Shown: positions 46,695-56,220, counted from the first letter of the stretch. The stretch is DNA of 64,000 nucleotides from FEN-1219 sp036563665 (GCA_036563665.1 DATCLY010000014.1:62001-126000), one strand, 5' to 3'. Made by a program: numbers and translations. Notes: generated by a model from the letters alone, not told the origin.

Positions 46695-48755
46695 GTGAAG
46701 CCTTTCACGCCTCGGGCGCTCGTGACGCGCGTGAGCTCGTTGCTCAAGCGGAGGCCGTCGCCTAGCAGCTCCGAGGAAAGGCTTCACCACAGCGTGATCG
46801 AGCGGCTGCGCACCCCCGGAGACCCTTACCGCCGCTTTTTCGAATCGATCGACGCGGGCTTCGCGGTGCTCGAGGTGCTGTTCGACGATGCCGGCCGGCC
46901 CGTCGACCACCGGTTCCTCGAGACCAACGAGGCGTTCGGGCGCAACACGGGCATCGCCGACGCGGTCGGCAAACGGGCGCTCGAGCTCGCTCCCGACCAC
47001 GAGCGCGAGTGGTTCGAGGTCTTCGGCCGCGTCGTCACCACGGGGGAGCCCGTGCATTTCGAGGCCCCCGCCCAGGCGCTCTGCAAGCGCTGGTTCGACG
47101 TCTACGCCTTCCCGTTCGGCGACCCCGGCGACAACCAGGTCGCCATCCTGTTCAGCGACGTGACCGAACGGAAGAACATGGAGCAGGCGCTCCGCGACAG
47201 CGAGGAGCGCTTCCGTCTGCTGGTGGAATCGGCGGCGCAGGCCGTGTGGGAGGCGGATCCCGAGGGAGCGCTCGCGCCGGACTCGCCGTCGTGGCGCGCG
47301 TACACGGGGCAGAGCACCACGAGCGCGGCGGGCTTCGGCTGGCTCGAGGCGGTGCACCCCGACGACCGCGAGCAGGCGGCCCGACGTTGGCGCGAGGCCG
47401 CGGCCAGCGGTGCTCGGCTCAGCGCCGAGTGGCGCCTGCGCAGCGCGAGCGGCGGCTGGCGCTGGGCCGAGGTGCATGCGGCGCCGGTGCTCGACGATCG
47501 GGGCCGGGTGCGCAAATGGGTCGTCATGAGCATCGACATCACCGCGCGCAAGGAGGCGGAAGCCGAGCGCGACCGCATCGAAGCGGCGCTGCGCGAGGCG
47601 GACCGCCGCAAGGACGAGTTCCTCGCGACGCTGGCGCACGAGCTGCGCAACCCGCTCGCCCCCATCCGCAACGGCCTGCAGATCCTGAGGCTCACCACCC
47701 CCATGACGGCGAGCGCCGAGCGCACCGCCGCCATGATGGAGCGGCAGATGAGCCATCTCGTGCGGCTCGTGGACGACCTGCTCGACGTGAGCCGCATCAC
47801 CCGCCGCAAGGTGGCCTTGCGAAAGACGCGCGTGCTGCTCGACGACGTGATCGCCGCGGCGCTCGAGTCGAGTTGGCCGCAGATCGACGCGAAGCGCCTC
47901 GACTTCTCGGCCGCCATCGCCGACGAGCCGATCGAGGTGCTGGGCGACCCCGACCGGCTCACGCAGGTCTTCGCGAACCTGCTGTCCAACGCGGTGAAGT
48001 TCAGCGAGCCGGGCGGCAAGGTGTGGCTGAAGCTCGAGCGGCGAGGCGCGCGGGCCGTGGTCAGCGTCCGCGACACCGGCGTCGGCATTCCGCGCGACGC
48101 GCTCGGCAACGTGTTCGAGATGTTCTCGCAGCTCGAGCCCGACGACCGCCGCAGCGCCGGGCTCGGCATCGGCCTCTCCATCGCCCACGAGCTCGTGCTC
48201 CTGCACGGCGGCACACTCGAGGCGCGCTCCGAAGGCATCGGCCGGGGCAGCGAGTTCATCGTGCGCCTGCCGGCGCTCGAGCCCGCCCTGCCCGCGGACG
48301 AGAAGCACGAGCCGGCCGCGACGACCGGCGCGCCCGTCCGTCCCCTCTCGGTCCTCCTGGCGGACGACAACGAGGACGCGCTGACCACGCTCGCGCACAT
48401 GCTCCAGCTCGCCGGCCATCACGTGCACCTGGCGCGCGACGGGCTCCAGGCGCTCGAGGTGGCGCGCTCGCTGACGCTCGACGTGGCGCTGCTCGACATC
48501 GGCATGCCCGGCATGGACGGCAACGAGGTGGCGCGCCGCATCCGCGCGCTCCCGCATGGCAAGGACGTGTTGCTGGTGGCGTTGACCGGCTGGGGACAGG
48601 AAGAGGACAAGCGGCGCTCGAGCGAGGCCGGATTCGACGAGCACCTCACGAAGCCCGTCGAGCCCGGGGTGCTGCTCCGCGTAATCTCCGGCAACCGAAC
48701 GAGCCGGGCCGCGGACGCCGGTGGAGCCGGCCAGTCGCCCTCCCGCCCCCGCTGA
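46695..48755 (+). CDS. Hybrid sensor histidine kinase with C-terminal receiver
   Basis: About 686 residues from the GTG at 46695 (GGGAG ten bases upstream). Two PAS domains (about 45-155 and 165-290), a HisKA domain with the phospho-acceptor His315 in FLATLAHELRNPLAP, an ATPase domain (FANLLSNAVKFS, VRDTGVGIP, GLGIGLSIA) and a receiver (VLLADDNEDA, LLDIGMPGMDG, KPVEP). No membrane segment: a soluble sensor. The first 20 residues (VKPFTPRALVTRVSSLLKRR) look like the end of a receiver domain. No partner regulator lies nearby. Confidence 0.88.
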   Translation: MKPFTPRALVTRVSSLLKRRPSPSSSEERLHHSVIERLRTPGDPYRRFFESIDAGFAVLEVLFDDAGRPVDHRFLETNEAFGRNTGIADAVGKRALELAPDHEREWFEVFGRVVTTGEPVHFEAPAQALCKRWFDVYAFPFGDPGDNQVAILFSDVTERKNMEQALRDSEERFRLLVESAAQAVWEADPEGALAPDSPSWRAYTGQSTTSAAGFGWLEAVHPDDREQAARRWREAAASGARLSAEWRLRSASGGWRWAEVHAAPVLDDRGRVRKWVVMSIDITARKEAEAERDRIEAALREADRRKDEFLATLAHELRNPLAPIRNGLQILRLTTPMTASAERTAAMMERQMSHLVRLVDDLLDVSRITRRKVALRKTRVLLDDVIAAALESSWPQIDAKRLDFSAAIADEPIEVLGDPDRLTQVFANLLSNAVKFSEPGGKVWLKLERRGARAVVSVRDTGVGIPRDALGNVFEMFSQLEPDDRRSAGLGIGLSIAHELVLLHGGTLEARSEGIGRGSEFIVRLPALEPALPADEKHEPAATTGAPVRPLSVLLADDNEDALTTLAHMLQLAGHHVHLARDGLQALEVARSLTLDVALLDIGMPGMDGNEVARRIRALPHGKDVLLVALTGWGQEEDKRRSSEAGFDEHLTKPVEPGVLLRVISGNRTSRAADAGGAGQSPSRPR

Positions 48756-48846
48756 TGTTGGGCGCGATAATTGCAGCTTGCGGGCCGTCATGGGACGCGG
48801 CACCTTCGGACGATGCCGGGTTGATGCGCCAGCGAGGACAGGACTC

Positions 48847-49692
48847 ATGAGAACGCTTCCCTTCGGACCCACGGGCGTCGCGGTGCCGGTGCTCGGGCAG
48901 GGCACCTGGAACATGGAGCGCGACGGCGAACGGGAAGTGCTCGCCGCGCTCGCGGCCGGCATCGACGCGGGCATGACGCACATCGACACCGCCGAGCTGT
49001 ACGGCAGCGGCAGGGTCGAGCGGCTCGTGGGGCGCGCCATAGCGGGGCGGCGGCGCGAGGAGCTATTCATCGTCTCCAAGGTCCTGCCGTCGAACGCCTC
49101 GTATCGCGACACGCTCGCCGCCTGCGAGCGGTCGCTGCGGCGGCTCGGCACGGATTACCTCGACGTGTACCTGCTGCACTGGCGGGGCGGGGTGCCGCTC
49201 GCGGAGACGCTGCGGGCGTTCGAGGAGCTCGAGGCCGCGGGCAAGATCCGCGCCTACGGCGTGAGCAACTTCGACGTGGACGACCTCGAGGAGGCCGTGA
49301 GCATCGCGGGCGAAGGCCGCATCGCCTGCAACCAGGTGCTCTACCACCTGAACGAGCGCTCGATCGAGTTCGCCGTTCTGCCGTGGTGCCGCCAGCACAA
49401 CGTGGCCCTGGTCGCCTACAGCCCCTTGGGCAGCGGCGACTTCCCGTCGCCGCGCACGGCCGGCGGGAAGGTGCTCGCCGAGATCGGCGAGCGGCGCGGC
49501 CTGACACCGCACCAGGTGGCGCTCGCGTTCCTCCTGCAACGCAGCGGCGGGTTCGCCATCCCGAAAGCCGCCGACACGACGCACGTGCTGCAGAACGCCG
49601 CGGTCGGCGACGTGGAGCTCGAGCCCGAGGAGCTCGAGCGCATCGACGCCGCGTTCCCCGCGAAGCGCCGGCGCGGCCTCGCGATGATCTAG
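48847..49692 (+). CDS. Aldo/keto reductase (cytoplasmic)
   Basis: 281 residues from the ATG at 48847 with AGGACAGG upstream. HIDTAELYG (Asp, Tyr), FIVSKVLPS (Lys) and YLLHWRGG (His) form the catalytic tetrad; the segment ending VALVAYSPLGSGD is typical of the diketo-gluconate-reductase-like group. It lacks a signal peptide, unlike the Tat-exported relative at 45.6 kb. Substrate unknown. REP palindromes follow the stop directly. Confidence 0.9.
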   Translation: MRTLPFGPTGVAVPVLGQGTWNMERDGEREVLAALAAGIDAGMTHIDTAELYGSGRVERLVGRAIAGRRREELFIVSKVLPSNASYRDTLAACERSLRRLGTDYLDVYLLHWRGGVPLAETLRAFEELEAAGKIRAYGVSNFDVDDLEEAVSIAGEGRIACNQVLYHLNERSIEFAVLPWCRQHNVALVAYSPLGSGDFPSPRTAGGKVLAEIGERRGLTPHQVALAFLLQRSGGFAIPKAADTTHVLQNAAVGDVELEPEELERIDAAFPAKRRRGLAMI

Positions 49693-49697
49693 CTCGC

Positions 49698-49846
49698 GAT
49701 CGCGGCTGGAAAGCCGCTCCCACCCGGTGTGGGAGCGCGACTCCTGTGGGAGCGCCTTTCCAGGCGCGACTCCTGTGGGAGCGCGACTCCTGTGGGAGCG
49801 CCTTTCCAGGCGCGATCTCTTGTGGGAGCGCCTTTCCAGGCGCGAC
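49698..49846. repeat. REP palindrome array with full and deleted units
   Basis: Six units. 49698-49723 is an inverted type-A unit (stem GCGGCT/AGCCGC). The next five all read forward and are type B (GTGGGA, stem GCGCCT, loop TTCC, stem AGGCGC): 49746-49770, 49792-49816 and 49822-49846 are full, while 49729-49740 and 49775-49787 have lost the stem-loop and keep only GTGGGAGCGCGA. The array sits between two convergent genes. Spacing is irregular and there are no spacers, so it is not CRISPR. Confidence 0.85.
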
Positions 49847-49865
49847 TCTTCGTTCCTCCCGCCCG

Positions 49866-51245
49866 TCAGGGACAAACGCCGGCAGCACCCTCGATCGCCG
49901 TGGCAGGCGAAGGGGCGCGTCCGTGCGAATCCGCGATGCGCACGTTGGTCGACAGCGTGAAGAACCGCTCGCCCTCGCCGAACAGCGCTTCCGCGAACAC
50001 GGCGCGATAGCCGCTCGTGGGCCACGCGAGGTCATGCACCCAGGCGTCGCCCTCGCGCGCCATGGGCGCGCGGCGAAACTCGGCGTCTCTGAAGCCCGCG
50101 TCGGCCGAATCCGCCGTCCACGCCACCACGGTCGCTGGCGCGGGCTCGCCGCGCAGGCACAGGCGCAGCGCGCCGTCCCGCTCCTCGAACTCCCATTCGA
50201 GCCCGGGCAGGGCCTCGCGCCCCTGCGAGTGCCGATGCAGCGCCCCGAGCGTGGCGATCACCCGCGCGTAGTCGTCGATGCCGTGCTCCTCATTCGGCAG
50301 ATACAGCGCGTACTTCGGCTCCGGCAGCTCGTCCCAGTACAGGTTCATCGCGTCGAGCGGGAAGTAGGCGTCGTTGGTGGCCACCACGATCACCTTGGGC
50401 TGCTCGTAGCGATCGCGGTAGCTGTAAGGGTCCACGATCTCGCGCAGCGCCTCGCCCTGCGTCGAGCCCAAAAGCGCGGGCAGCCCGCGGCGCGTGTACG
50501 GCGCGATCTCCGGCGACGGCGCGCCCCACACCGCCGTCTGGTACGGCATGTGCTCGGTGAAGTTGAGCACGTCGATGACGAGCGGCATGAGCGCCTTGGC
50601 ACGCGGCTCGACCGCGCCCGTGAGCCATGTGGTCCACCCCCGCTTCGAGCCCCCGATCACGGTGAAGGCATCGATGGCGGCATCCCACTCCTGCGCGGCA
50701 AATGCCTGCGTGGCGTCCATTGCCCGCGTCACGCTCTTCACCATCGGCAGCAGCAGCGGCCACTCCGCGTCGCCGGTGGCGATGTACTGCTCGAAGGTGT
50801 GCGCGATGAGCTCGTCCTCGGTGAGATCGAAGAGCGGCTGATACGGCACTTGCGCGATCACGGCCACGACGCTGCGTAGCCGGTTGGCGATCGCCACGAA
50901 CAGCGCGGCGCGGTCGGGCAGCTCGGCGCGCGGCGCCGCGTCGTACTCGGGCCGCCACCGGCCGCCGCCGATGACCATGACCGCGTGGCGCGCGTCCGCG
51001 TCCAGGTTGTTCGGCTTGACCAGGAACAGCTGGTGCTTCCACAGCGTGCCGCGCCACGTCTGCGAGTGCAGGCGCAGCTCCACGATGGTCGCGCCGGCGT
51101 GCTCGTAGCGCTGCCTGAAGTGCCACTCGTAGGAGGCGTCGGGCGCGGCCACGTAGTCGGCCAGCGCTTCCGCGGGGGAGCTGTCGGGGGCGGCGTGGGC
51201 CGCGGCGGCCAGGCACACGGCTAACAGCGAGGCGAGGCTTCGCAT
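49866..51245 (-). CDS. PhoPQ-activated pathogenicity-related (PqaA-like) hydrolase, secreted
   Basis: 459 residues from the ATG at 51245 (AAGGAGAA upstream). Signal peptide about 1-18. The PqaA domain has LFLVKPNNLDADARHAVMVI, then FTVIGGSKRGWTTWLTGAVE with the probable nucleophile Ser in GGSKRG, and ALMPLVIDVLNFTEH. The fold is an alpha/beta hydrolase; the Salmonella PqaA is PhoP-regulated but its substrate is unknown. A long Arg-rich upstream extension in frame is not credible. Confidence 0.88.
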   Translation of the reverse strand: MRSLASLLAVCLAAAAHAAPDSSPAEALADYVAAPDASYEWHFRQRYEHAGATIVELRLHSQTWRGTLWKHQLFLVKPNNLDADARHAVMVIGGGRWRPEYDAAPRAELPDRAALFVAIANRLRSVVAVIAQVPYQPLFDLTEDELIAHTFEQYIATGDAEWPLLLPMVKSVTRAMDATQAFAAQEWDAAIDAFTVIGGSKRGWTTWLTGAVEPRAKALMPLVIDVLNFTEHMPYQTAVWGAPSPEIAPYTRRGLPALLGSTQGEALREIVDPYSYRDRYEQPKVIVVATNDAYFPLDAMNLYWDELPEPKYALYLPNEEHGIDDYARVIATLGALHRHSQGREALPGLEWEFEERDGALRLCLRGEPAPATVVAWTADSADAGFRDAEFRRAPMAREGDAWVHDLAWPTSGYRAVFAEALFGEGERFFTLSTNVRIADSHGRAPSPATAIEGAAGVCP

Positions 51246-51324
51246 CCTGCGGGTTCTCCTTCGTCGGCCGGCCCGGCGCCGCGCCGTTCGAGTTTGGACC
51301 GCGGCAGGCCGGGACAGTGCCGCT

Positions 51325-51366
51325 GCCACGATTCGCCACGATGTCGCGGCGGCCCGCCACGATTCG
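51325..51366. repeat. Three GCCACGAT repeats upstream of the sortase-target gene
   Basis: GCCACGATTCG occurs at 51325-51335 and 51356-51366, with a shorter GCCACGAT at 51335-51342. They lie about 65-105 bp before the sortase-target ATG, the place where an activator or repressor could bind. No known consensus is matched. Confidence 0.4.
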
Positions 51367-51429
51367 GCCGCGGCGCGCCAGCGGGGCATGCCGAAATGCT
51401 ACCGCGCGACTTCCAAGGGAGACACCGGA

Positions 51430-53442
51430 ATGGGGAACGGTAGGCCGACGCCCCCGATCCTGCGGGCGCTCGAGCAGTGCGCGGCTGCGCTGTGGCTCGC
51501 CGCGATCGGCTGGCTGCTCTTCGCGACGCTGACGGCGCAGCTCGCGCGGGCGGCGGAAATTCCGGCGGAGCTCGGGGCGGGGACGCTGTTCTTCCGGTCC
51601 GAGGCGGGCTTCGATCCGGCCGCGCCGCTCGCCACGGACGTGCGGATCTCGGTATCGGGCATCGTGGCGCGCGTGGCCGTGGCGCAACGCTTCCACAACC
51701 CCGGCAGCGAGCGGCTGGAGGCGCTCTACGCCTTTCCGTTGCCGGACGACGCAGCCGTGGACCGGCTCATCCTGCGCATCGGCAACCGGCTCGTCGAAGG
51801 CGAGATCCGCGAGCGCGAGCAGGCCGAGCGGCTCTATGCGGAGGCGCGCGACGCGGGGCGGCGCGCGAGCCTCGTGAGCCAATCGACGCCGAACCTGTTC
51901 ACCACGGCCGTGGCCAATATCGGCCCCGGCGAATCGGTGGACGTCACGATCGAGTATCTGCAGACGGTGCGTTACGACGCGGGCGAGCTCAGCCTGCGCT
52001 TCCCGATGACGTTCACGCCGCGGTACGGGGAACGCGCGGAGGCCGCTTCCACCGCGCCGCCGGGCGATCCGGCCCTCGGCGAGGCCGCGCCCCCGATCAA
52101 CGAGGCCGCCATCGAGGTCGTGCTCGACGCGGGCCTCGCGCTCGCCGACGTGGGCAGCCGGCATCACGAGGTGCGGTTGACGCAGGATGGCACGAAGTAC
52201 GTCGTCCAGACGGCGCCGCCGCGCGTCCCGATGGATCGCGACTTCGTGCTCCACTGGCGCCCCGCCGTGGGCGCGGCCCCGGCCGTGGGCGCGCTCACCG
52301 AGACCGTGGGGGACACCACGTACGCCTTGTTGATGATCCTGCCGCCCGCCGACGGCCGCGCGTTCGTCGCGCAGCCCCGCGAGCTCATCTGCGTGATCGA
52401 CACCTCGGGCTCGATGGCCGGGCAGGCGATCGAGCAGGCCAAGGCCGCGCTCGCGGACGCGCTCGGCCGCCTCACGAGCGCCGACCGCTTCAACGTGTTC
52501 CGGTTCGACTCGACCACCGCGAGCCTGTACCGCACGCCGGTGCCCTTCGACGCCGCGACTTACGCCGAGGCGCTCGAGTACGTGAAAGGCTTGCGCGCGA
52601 ACGGCGGCACCGAGATGAAGCCCGCGATCCGCGCGGCGCTGTCGCAGCCCGCGTGGCGCGGCTACCTGCGGCAGGTGATCTTCCTCACCGACGGCGGCGT
52701 CGCGAACGAGCAGGAGCTCTTCGCCACCATCAGGCAGCACCTGGGCGACGCGCGGCTCTTCACGGTCGGCATCGGCGCGGCGCCGAACAGCTATTTCATG
52801 CGCAAGGCCGCGCAGTTCGGCCGCGGCACGTACACCCACATCGGCGATACGAGCGCCGTCGCGGGCGCCATGCAGGCACTGTTCGACAAGCTCGAGCGCG
52901 TGGCGCTCACCGACGTCGTCGTGGACTGGCCGGACGCGCTGGAGCTCTATCCGCACCAGGTGCCGGATCTCTATGCCGGCGAGCCCGTGATCGTCGTGGG
53001 CAGCTTCCCGGCGCGCGCGGGCACGATCGACGTGCGCGTGTGGGGCCGCGTCGGGGACGCGCCTTGGTCGCAGGCCGTGAGCCTCGCGCCCGGCGCGGCG
53101 CCCGGCGTCGCGGCGCTGTGGGCGCGGCGCAAGATCGAGCACCTGCTGGACAGCCGCGTGGACGGCGTGGACGAGCAGCTCATCCGCAAGATGGTCGTGG
53201 ACGTGGCGCTCGAGCACCGCCTCGTGACGCCGTACACGAGCCTCGTCGCGGTGGACCGCACGCCCGCGGCGGCGGCCGGGAGCCCGCTCGCCCGCCGCCG
53301 CATCGCGAACATGGTGCCGGCCGGGAGCGCCTACGCGTCGCTGCCGCAGACCGGCACGCCGGCGGCGCTCTTCCGCCTGCTGTCGTTGCTGTTTCTCGCG
53401 GCCGCGCTGCTCGTGCTGCGTTGCGCGAGGTACGGACGATGA
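51430..53442 (+). CDS. Sortase target: VIT and von Willebrand A domain protein with LPQTG signal
   Basis: 670 residues from the ATG at 51430 (GGAGACACCGGA before it). An N-terminal membrane or signal segment (about 17-38), a VIT domain (about 55-190, including FHNPGSERLEALYAFPLPDDA and REREQAERLYAEARDAGRRASL), a von Willebrand A domain with the metal-site motif DTSGS, and at the C-terminus LPQTG (638-642), a hydrophobic stretch and a basic tail. This matches the 'marine proteobacterial sortase target protein' family, with the sortase gene overlapping downstream. Start at 51388 would add only 14 residues. Confidence 0.93.
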   Translation: MGNGRPTPPILRALEQCAAALWLAAIGWLLFATLTAQLARAAEIPAELGAGTLFFRSEAGFDPAAPLATDVRISVSGIVARVAVAQRFHNPGSERLEALYAFPLPDDAAVDRLILRIGNRLVEGEIREREQAERLYAEARDAGRRASLVSQSTPNLFTTAVANIGPGESVDVTIEYLQTVRYDAGELSLRFPMTFTPRYGERAEAASTAPPGDPALGEAAPPINEAAIEVVLDAGLALADVGSRHHEVRLTQDGTKYVVQTAPPRVPMDRDFVLHWRPAVGAAPAVGALTETVGDTTYALLMILPPADGRAFVAQPRELICVIDTSGSMAGQAIEQAKAALADALGRLTSADRFNVFRFDSTTASLYRTPVPFDAATYAEALEYVKGLRANGGTEMKPAIRAALSQPAWRGYLRQVIFLTDGGVANEQELFATIRQHLGDARLFTVGIGAAPNSYFMRKAAQFGRGTYTHIGDTSAVAGAMQALFDKLERVALTDVVVDWPDALELYPHQVPDLYAGEPVIVVGSFPARAGTIDVRVWGRVGDAPWSQAVSLAPGAAPGVAALWARRKIEHLLDSRVDGVDEQLIRKMVVDVALEHRLVTPYTSLVAVDRTPAAAAGSPLARRRIANMVPAGSAYASLPQTGTPAALFRLLSLLFLAAALLVLRCARYGR

Positions 53443-54068
53443 CGGGCCGCTCGATGGCGGCGGCCGCTCGCGAGGCGCGAGCTTCGGCGCCGGCCGGGGG
53501 CACGGGGCGCATGCGCCCGCTCGTCGCTGCCTCCCTGCTCCTGGCCGGTGCCGCCCTGCTGCTCGGCAGCCTCTGGATCCCCGTGAAGGCCGAGGTAGCG
53601 CAGTGGCTGCTGAACCGGGCGTGGGCGGCGACGCAGGACGATCGCCGCCCGGTGAAGCCGTGGCCGTGGGCGGACACGTGGCCGGTCGCGCGCCTCGAGC
53701 TGCCGACGGCCGACGGTCCGCTCACCGTGCTCGCGGGCGCTTCCGGGCGCAACCTCGCGTTCGGCCCCGCCCTCATGGACGGCACGGCGCTGCCGGGCAC
53801 GGCGGGCGTGAGCGTGATCGCGGGCCACCGCGACACGCACTTCCGCGCGCTCGAAGGGCTGCGCGTGGGCGACCGCTTCCGCATCGAGCGACCGGACGGC
53901 GCCGTGTACGCCTACGAGGTGGCGGCCGTCGACATCGTGGACGCGACGCAGACGATGCTGCGGCTCGACGCCGAGGAGTCGATGGTCGCGCTCGTCACGT
54001 GCTGGCCTTTCGACGCGATCGTGCCGAACGGCCCGCTGCGCTACGTGGTCACGGGCGTGCGGTTCTGA
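53439..54068 (+). CDS. Class GN sortase (proteobacterial)
   Basis: 209 residues with one N-terminal membrane anchor (about 27-48). Catalytic His130 (VIAGHRDTHF), Cys188 (LVTCWPF) and Arg201 (PLRYVV) are all in place. It should cleave the LPQTG of the preceding protein between T and G and attach it to an acceptor; in Gram-negatives the acceptor is unknown. The ATG overlaps the target's stop by four bases. A dedicated one-enzyme, one-substrate pair is the rule for this class. Confidence 0.93.
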   Translation: MTGRSMAAAAREARASAPAGGTGRMRPLVAASLLLAGAALLLGSLWIPVKAEVAQWLLNRAWAATQDDRRPVKPWPWADTWPVARLELPTADGPLTVLAGASGRNLAFGPALMDGTALPGTAGVSVIAGHRDTHFRALEGLRVGDRFRIERPDGAVYAYEVAAVDIVDATQTMLRLDAEESMVALVTCWPFDAIVPNGPLRYVVTGVRF

Positions 54069-54113
54069 AGATCGTGACTCTTACGTTCGCGCAGGGCCGG
54101 ACCCGACACGTCC

Positions 54114-54161
54114 TCGCGAGATTTTGCGAGGCGTCGTCGCGAGAATTTGCGAGACGCGTCG
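54114..54161. repeat. Short tandem repeat downstream of the sortase gene
   Basis: TCGCGAGATTTTGCGAGGCGTCG (given here in parts: TCGCGAGATTTTGCGAG at 54114, then GCGTCG) is followed directly at 54137 by a 25-base variant with AATTTGCGAGAC. Two imperfect copies lie in the convergent gap before the TPR gene. The TTTGCGAGA cores could be a binding site or simply slippage. Confidence 0.4.
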
Positions 54162-54218
54162 TCGCGATGAGCGAGGAGCGCGGCCGCGTGCCGTGCCTGC
54201 GGCCGCGCTCCGGCTGCG

Positions 54219-55874
54219 CTAGAGGTCGTCGAGAGTCAGGTCGACGGTCGCGTCCGACCAGGCTTTCGCGAACTGCGCCTCCACGAGGTCCGCCTCCGCG
54301 TCGCGCTGTTGCGCACGCAGGCTCTCCTTCAGGCCAAACAGCAGCCGCCCGTCGCGCGGATACTTCGCGAGCGTCTCGCGGAACACGGCTTCCGCCTCCT
54401 GCGGCCGGCCGTTCGCGAGCAGCGCGGCGCCGAGCGATTGCCGCACCGGGTAGAACCACGCCGGCGGCTCGTCGTACTGGATGTCCTTCTCGAGCTGCGC
54501 CGCCCGCTGCCACGCCACGACGGCCGCGTCCGTGTCTCCGCGCGCGGCCGCGATGCGCGCATCGAGCGTCGCCGCCGCGAGCGCCAGGATATCCACGGCC
54601 TTGTTGTTGATCAGGTACCGAGACTCCTCGGAGACCGCCTGCCGCTCGCGCTCGAAGCGTTCCTGCTCGGCCACCGCCGCTCGCACCTTGCCCTGCCCCG
54701 CCAGCGCGAGCGCGCGGGCGTAGCGCCAGAACGCCCGGCTCATCGCCCGCTCGGCGCGCGGTTCGGGCGCTTCCAGAACGTCGTCCCAGCGGTTGAAGCG
54801 CAGGTCCACCATGAGCGGATAGAGGCGGAAGCCTTCGAGCATCTGCATCTCGAGATCCGCGTCGCCCACCATCGCGACCATCTCCTCGGCCGCGGCCTTC
54901 GCCTCCTCGTAGCGCCCCTGCTGCGCGCGCGCGTACGCCACGAAGTGCACGTTGTGCGTGGAGTACATGAGCGGATAGACGCCGGTGGCCCCGGTGCGCT
55001 CGACGAACTCACGGTCCGCCTTCACCGCGCGCACGTTGGTGTCGGCGGCGAGGTCGTAATCGCCGGTCTGCAGAAAGATATGGCCTGGCATGTGCACGAG
55101 GTGGCCCGCGCCCGGCACGAGCGTCATGAGCCGCATCGCGCTCGGGATGGCCCGCTCGAGGCTCGGCGACGCCTCCACGGCGTGAATGTAGAAGTGATTG
55201 GCGCCCGGATGGTCGGGATTGCGCTTGAGCACCGACTCGAGCACGGCCACGAGCTCGAGCGTGCCGGGAGCGGGCTCGCCGTCGAGCGTCCAGAGCTGCC
55301 ACGGCCTCAGCATCATGAGGCTCTCGGCGAACATCGTGGCGGCGTCGAGGTCGTCGGGGAATTGGCGCACCATCTCGCGCATGGCGTCGCTGTAGCTCAG
55401 GTGCTGCTGGAGCCAATCCGACTCGGGATCGGGCGACGGATAACGCTTCTCGAGCGCCGCGATGTACGCCTGCTCGCGCGGGGTCGCTTTCGCCGCCCGT
55501 CGCTGCGCGTTGCGCATCGCGTCGTACGTGGCCTGCGCCCGCGCCTCGTCGACGGCCGTGTCGTTGTAGTTCGGGCCGATGGCGAGCGCGAGGCCCCAGT
55601 ACGGCATCGCCGCCTCCGGGTCGAGCTCCGCCGCGCGGCGGAAGTACCGCGCGGCCTCGTCGTGGTTGAAGCCGTAGAGCAGCGCGATGCCCTGGTCGAA
55701 ATAAACTTGCGCCTCGGGATTCGACGTGGTGATGGGGAAGTGGTGGTCGCCGAGGTCGGGATAGAGCTCGGTCGCCGTGGGCGGCAGCGCGGGATGCTGC
55801 CCGTGCTGAGCCGACACGGGTGCCACGCACAAGAGAAACACGCCCGAGACCGCGAGAGTGCGAATGGCGTCCAT
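54219..55874 (-). CDS. Secreted tetratricopeptide-repeat protein
   Basis: 551 residues from the ATG at 55874. Signal peptide about 1-22 (ending VSAQHGQH). TPR-like helices are evident in VYFDQGIALLYGFNHDEAARYF, RRAAELDPEAAMPYWGLALAIG and near the C-terminus SLGAALLANGRPQEAEAVFRETL. Conserved HMPGHIFLQTGDYDLA and NHFYIHAVEASP carry several histidines that may bind metal. The family is widespread as a hypothetical 'TPR repeat protein'; function unknown. Confidence 0.82.
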   Translation of the reverse strand: MDAIRTLAVSGVFLLCVAPVSAQHGQHPALPPTATELYPDLGDHHFPITTSNPEAQVYFDQGIALLYGFNHDEAARYFRRAAELDPEAAMPYWGLALAIGPNYNDTAVDEARAQATYDAMRNAQRRAAKATPREQAYIAALEKRYPSPDPESDWLQQHLSYSDAMREMVRQFPDDLDAATMFAESLMMLRPWQLWTLDGEPAPGTLELVAVLESVLKRNPDHPGANHFYIHAVEASPSLERAIPSAMRLMTLVPGAGHLVHMPGHIFLQTGDYDLAADTNVRAVKADREFVERTGATGVYPLMYSTHNVHFVAYARAQQGRYEEAKAAAEEMVAMVGDADLEMQMLEGFRLYPLMVDLRFNRWDDVLEAPEPRAERAMSRAFWRYARALALAGQGKVRAAVAEQERFERERQAVSEESRYLINNKAVDILALAAATLDARIAAARGDTDAAVVAWQRAAQLEKDIQYDEPPAWFYPVRQSLGAALLANGRPQEAEAVFRETLAKYPRDGRLLFGLKESLRAQQRDAEADLVEAQFAKAWSDATVDLTLDDL

Positions 55875-56220
55875 GTTCGTTCTCCGTGCTCGTGGGTGAA
55901 AGGACGGAATCGCGGCGCGAGCCGCGCCTATGGTGAGCAGCGTAGGCGCGGCGCGGCGCGGAGGCTTGACCCGGTGGCCGCGATTCTTGACCTGGGCGCC
56001 GGGCGGCGAGCCGAAGATCGCGGCTGGAAAGCCGCTCCCACATCGCGGAGACGCGCGGTCGCCGGGTGGGGAGCGCCTTTCACAGGCGCGATCCGGCACG
56101 ATCGTTCAGCGGCCGGGGGCGGACAGCCGCAGCAGGCGGCCGCGGCTGCCGCTCCCACATCGCGGAGACGCGCGGTCGCCGGGTGGGAGCGCCTTTCCAG
56201 GCGCGATCCGGCACGATCGT
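55875..56220. other. 346-bp gap with REP units and a duplicated gene end
   Basis: No gene. It carries the upstream region of the TPR gene, an inverted type-A REP (56016-56041), a type-B REP (56066-56093), the first copy of a tandem duplication (56033-56149) and a second type-B REP (56183-56208). Confidence 0.7.

Noticed and set aside
49698..49846. Repeat array looking like CRISPR
   Set aside because: Units are palindromic REP sequences with irregular spacing and no unique spacers; no cas genes are present.
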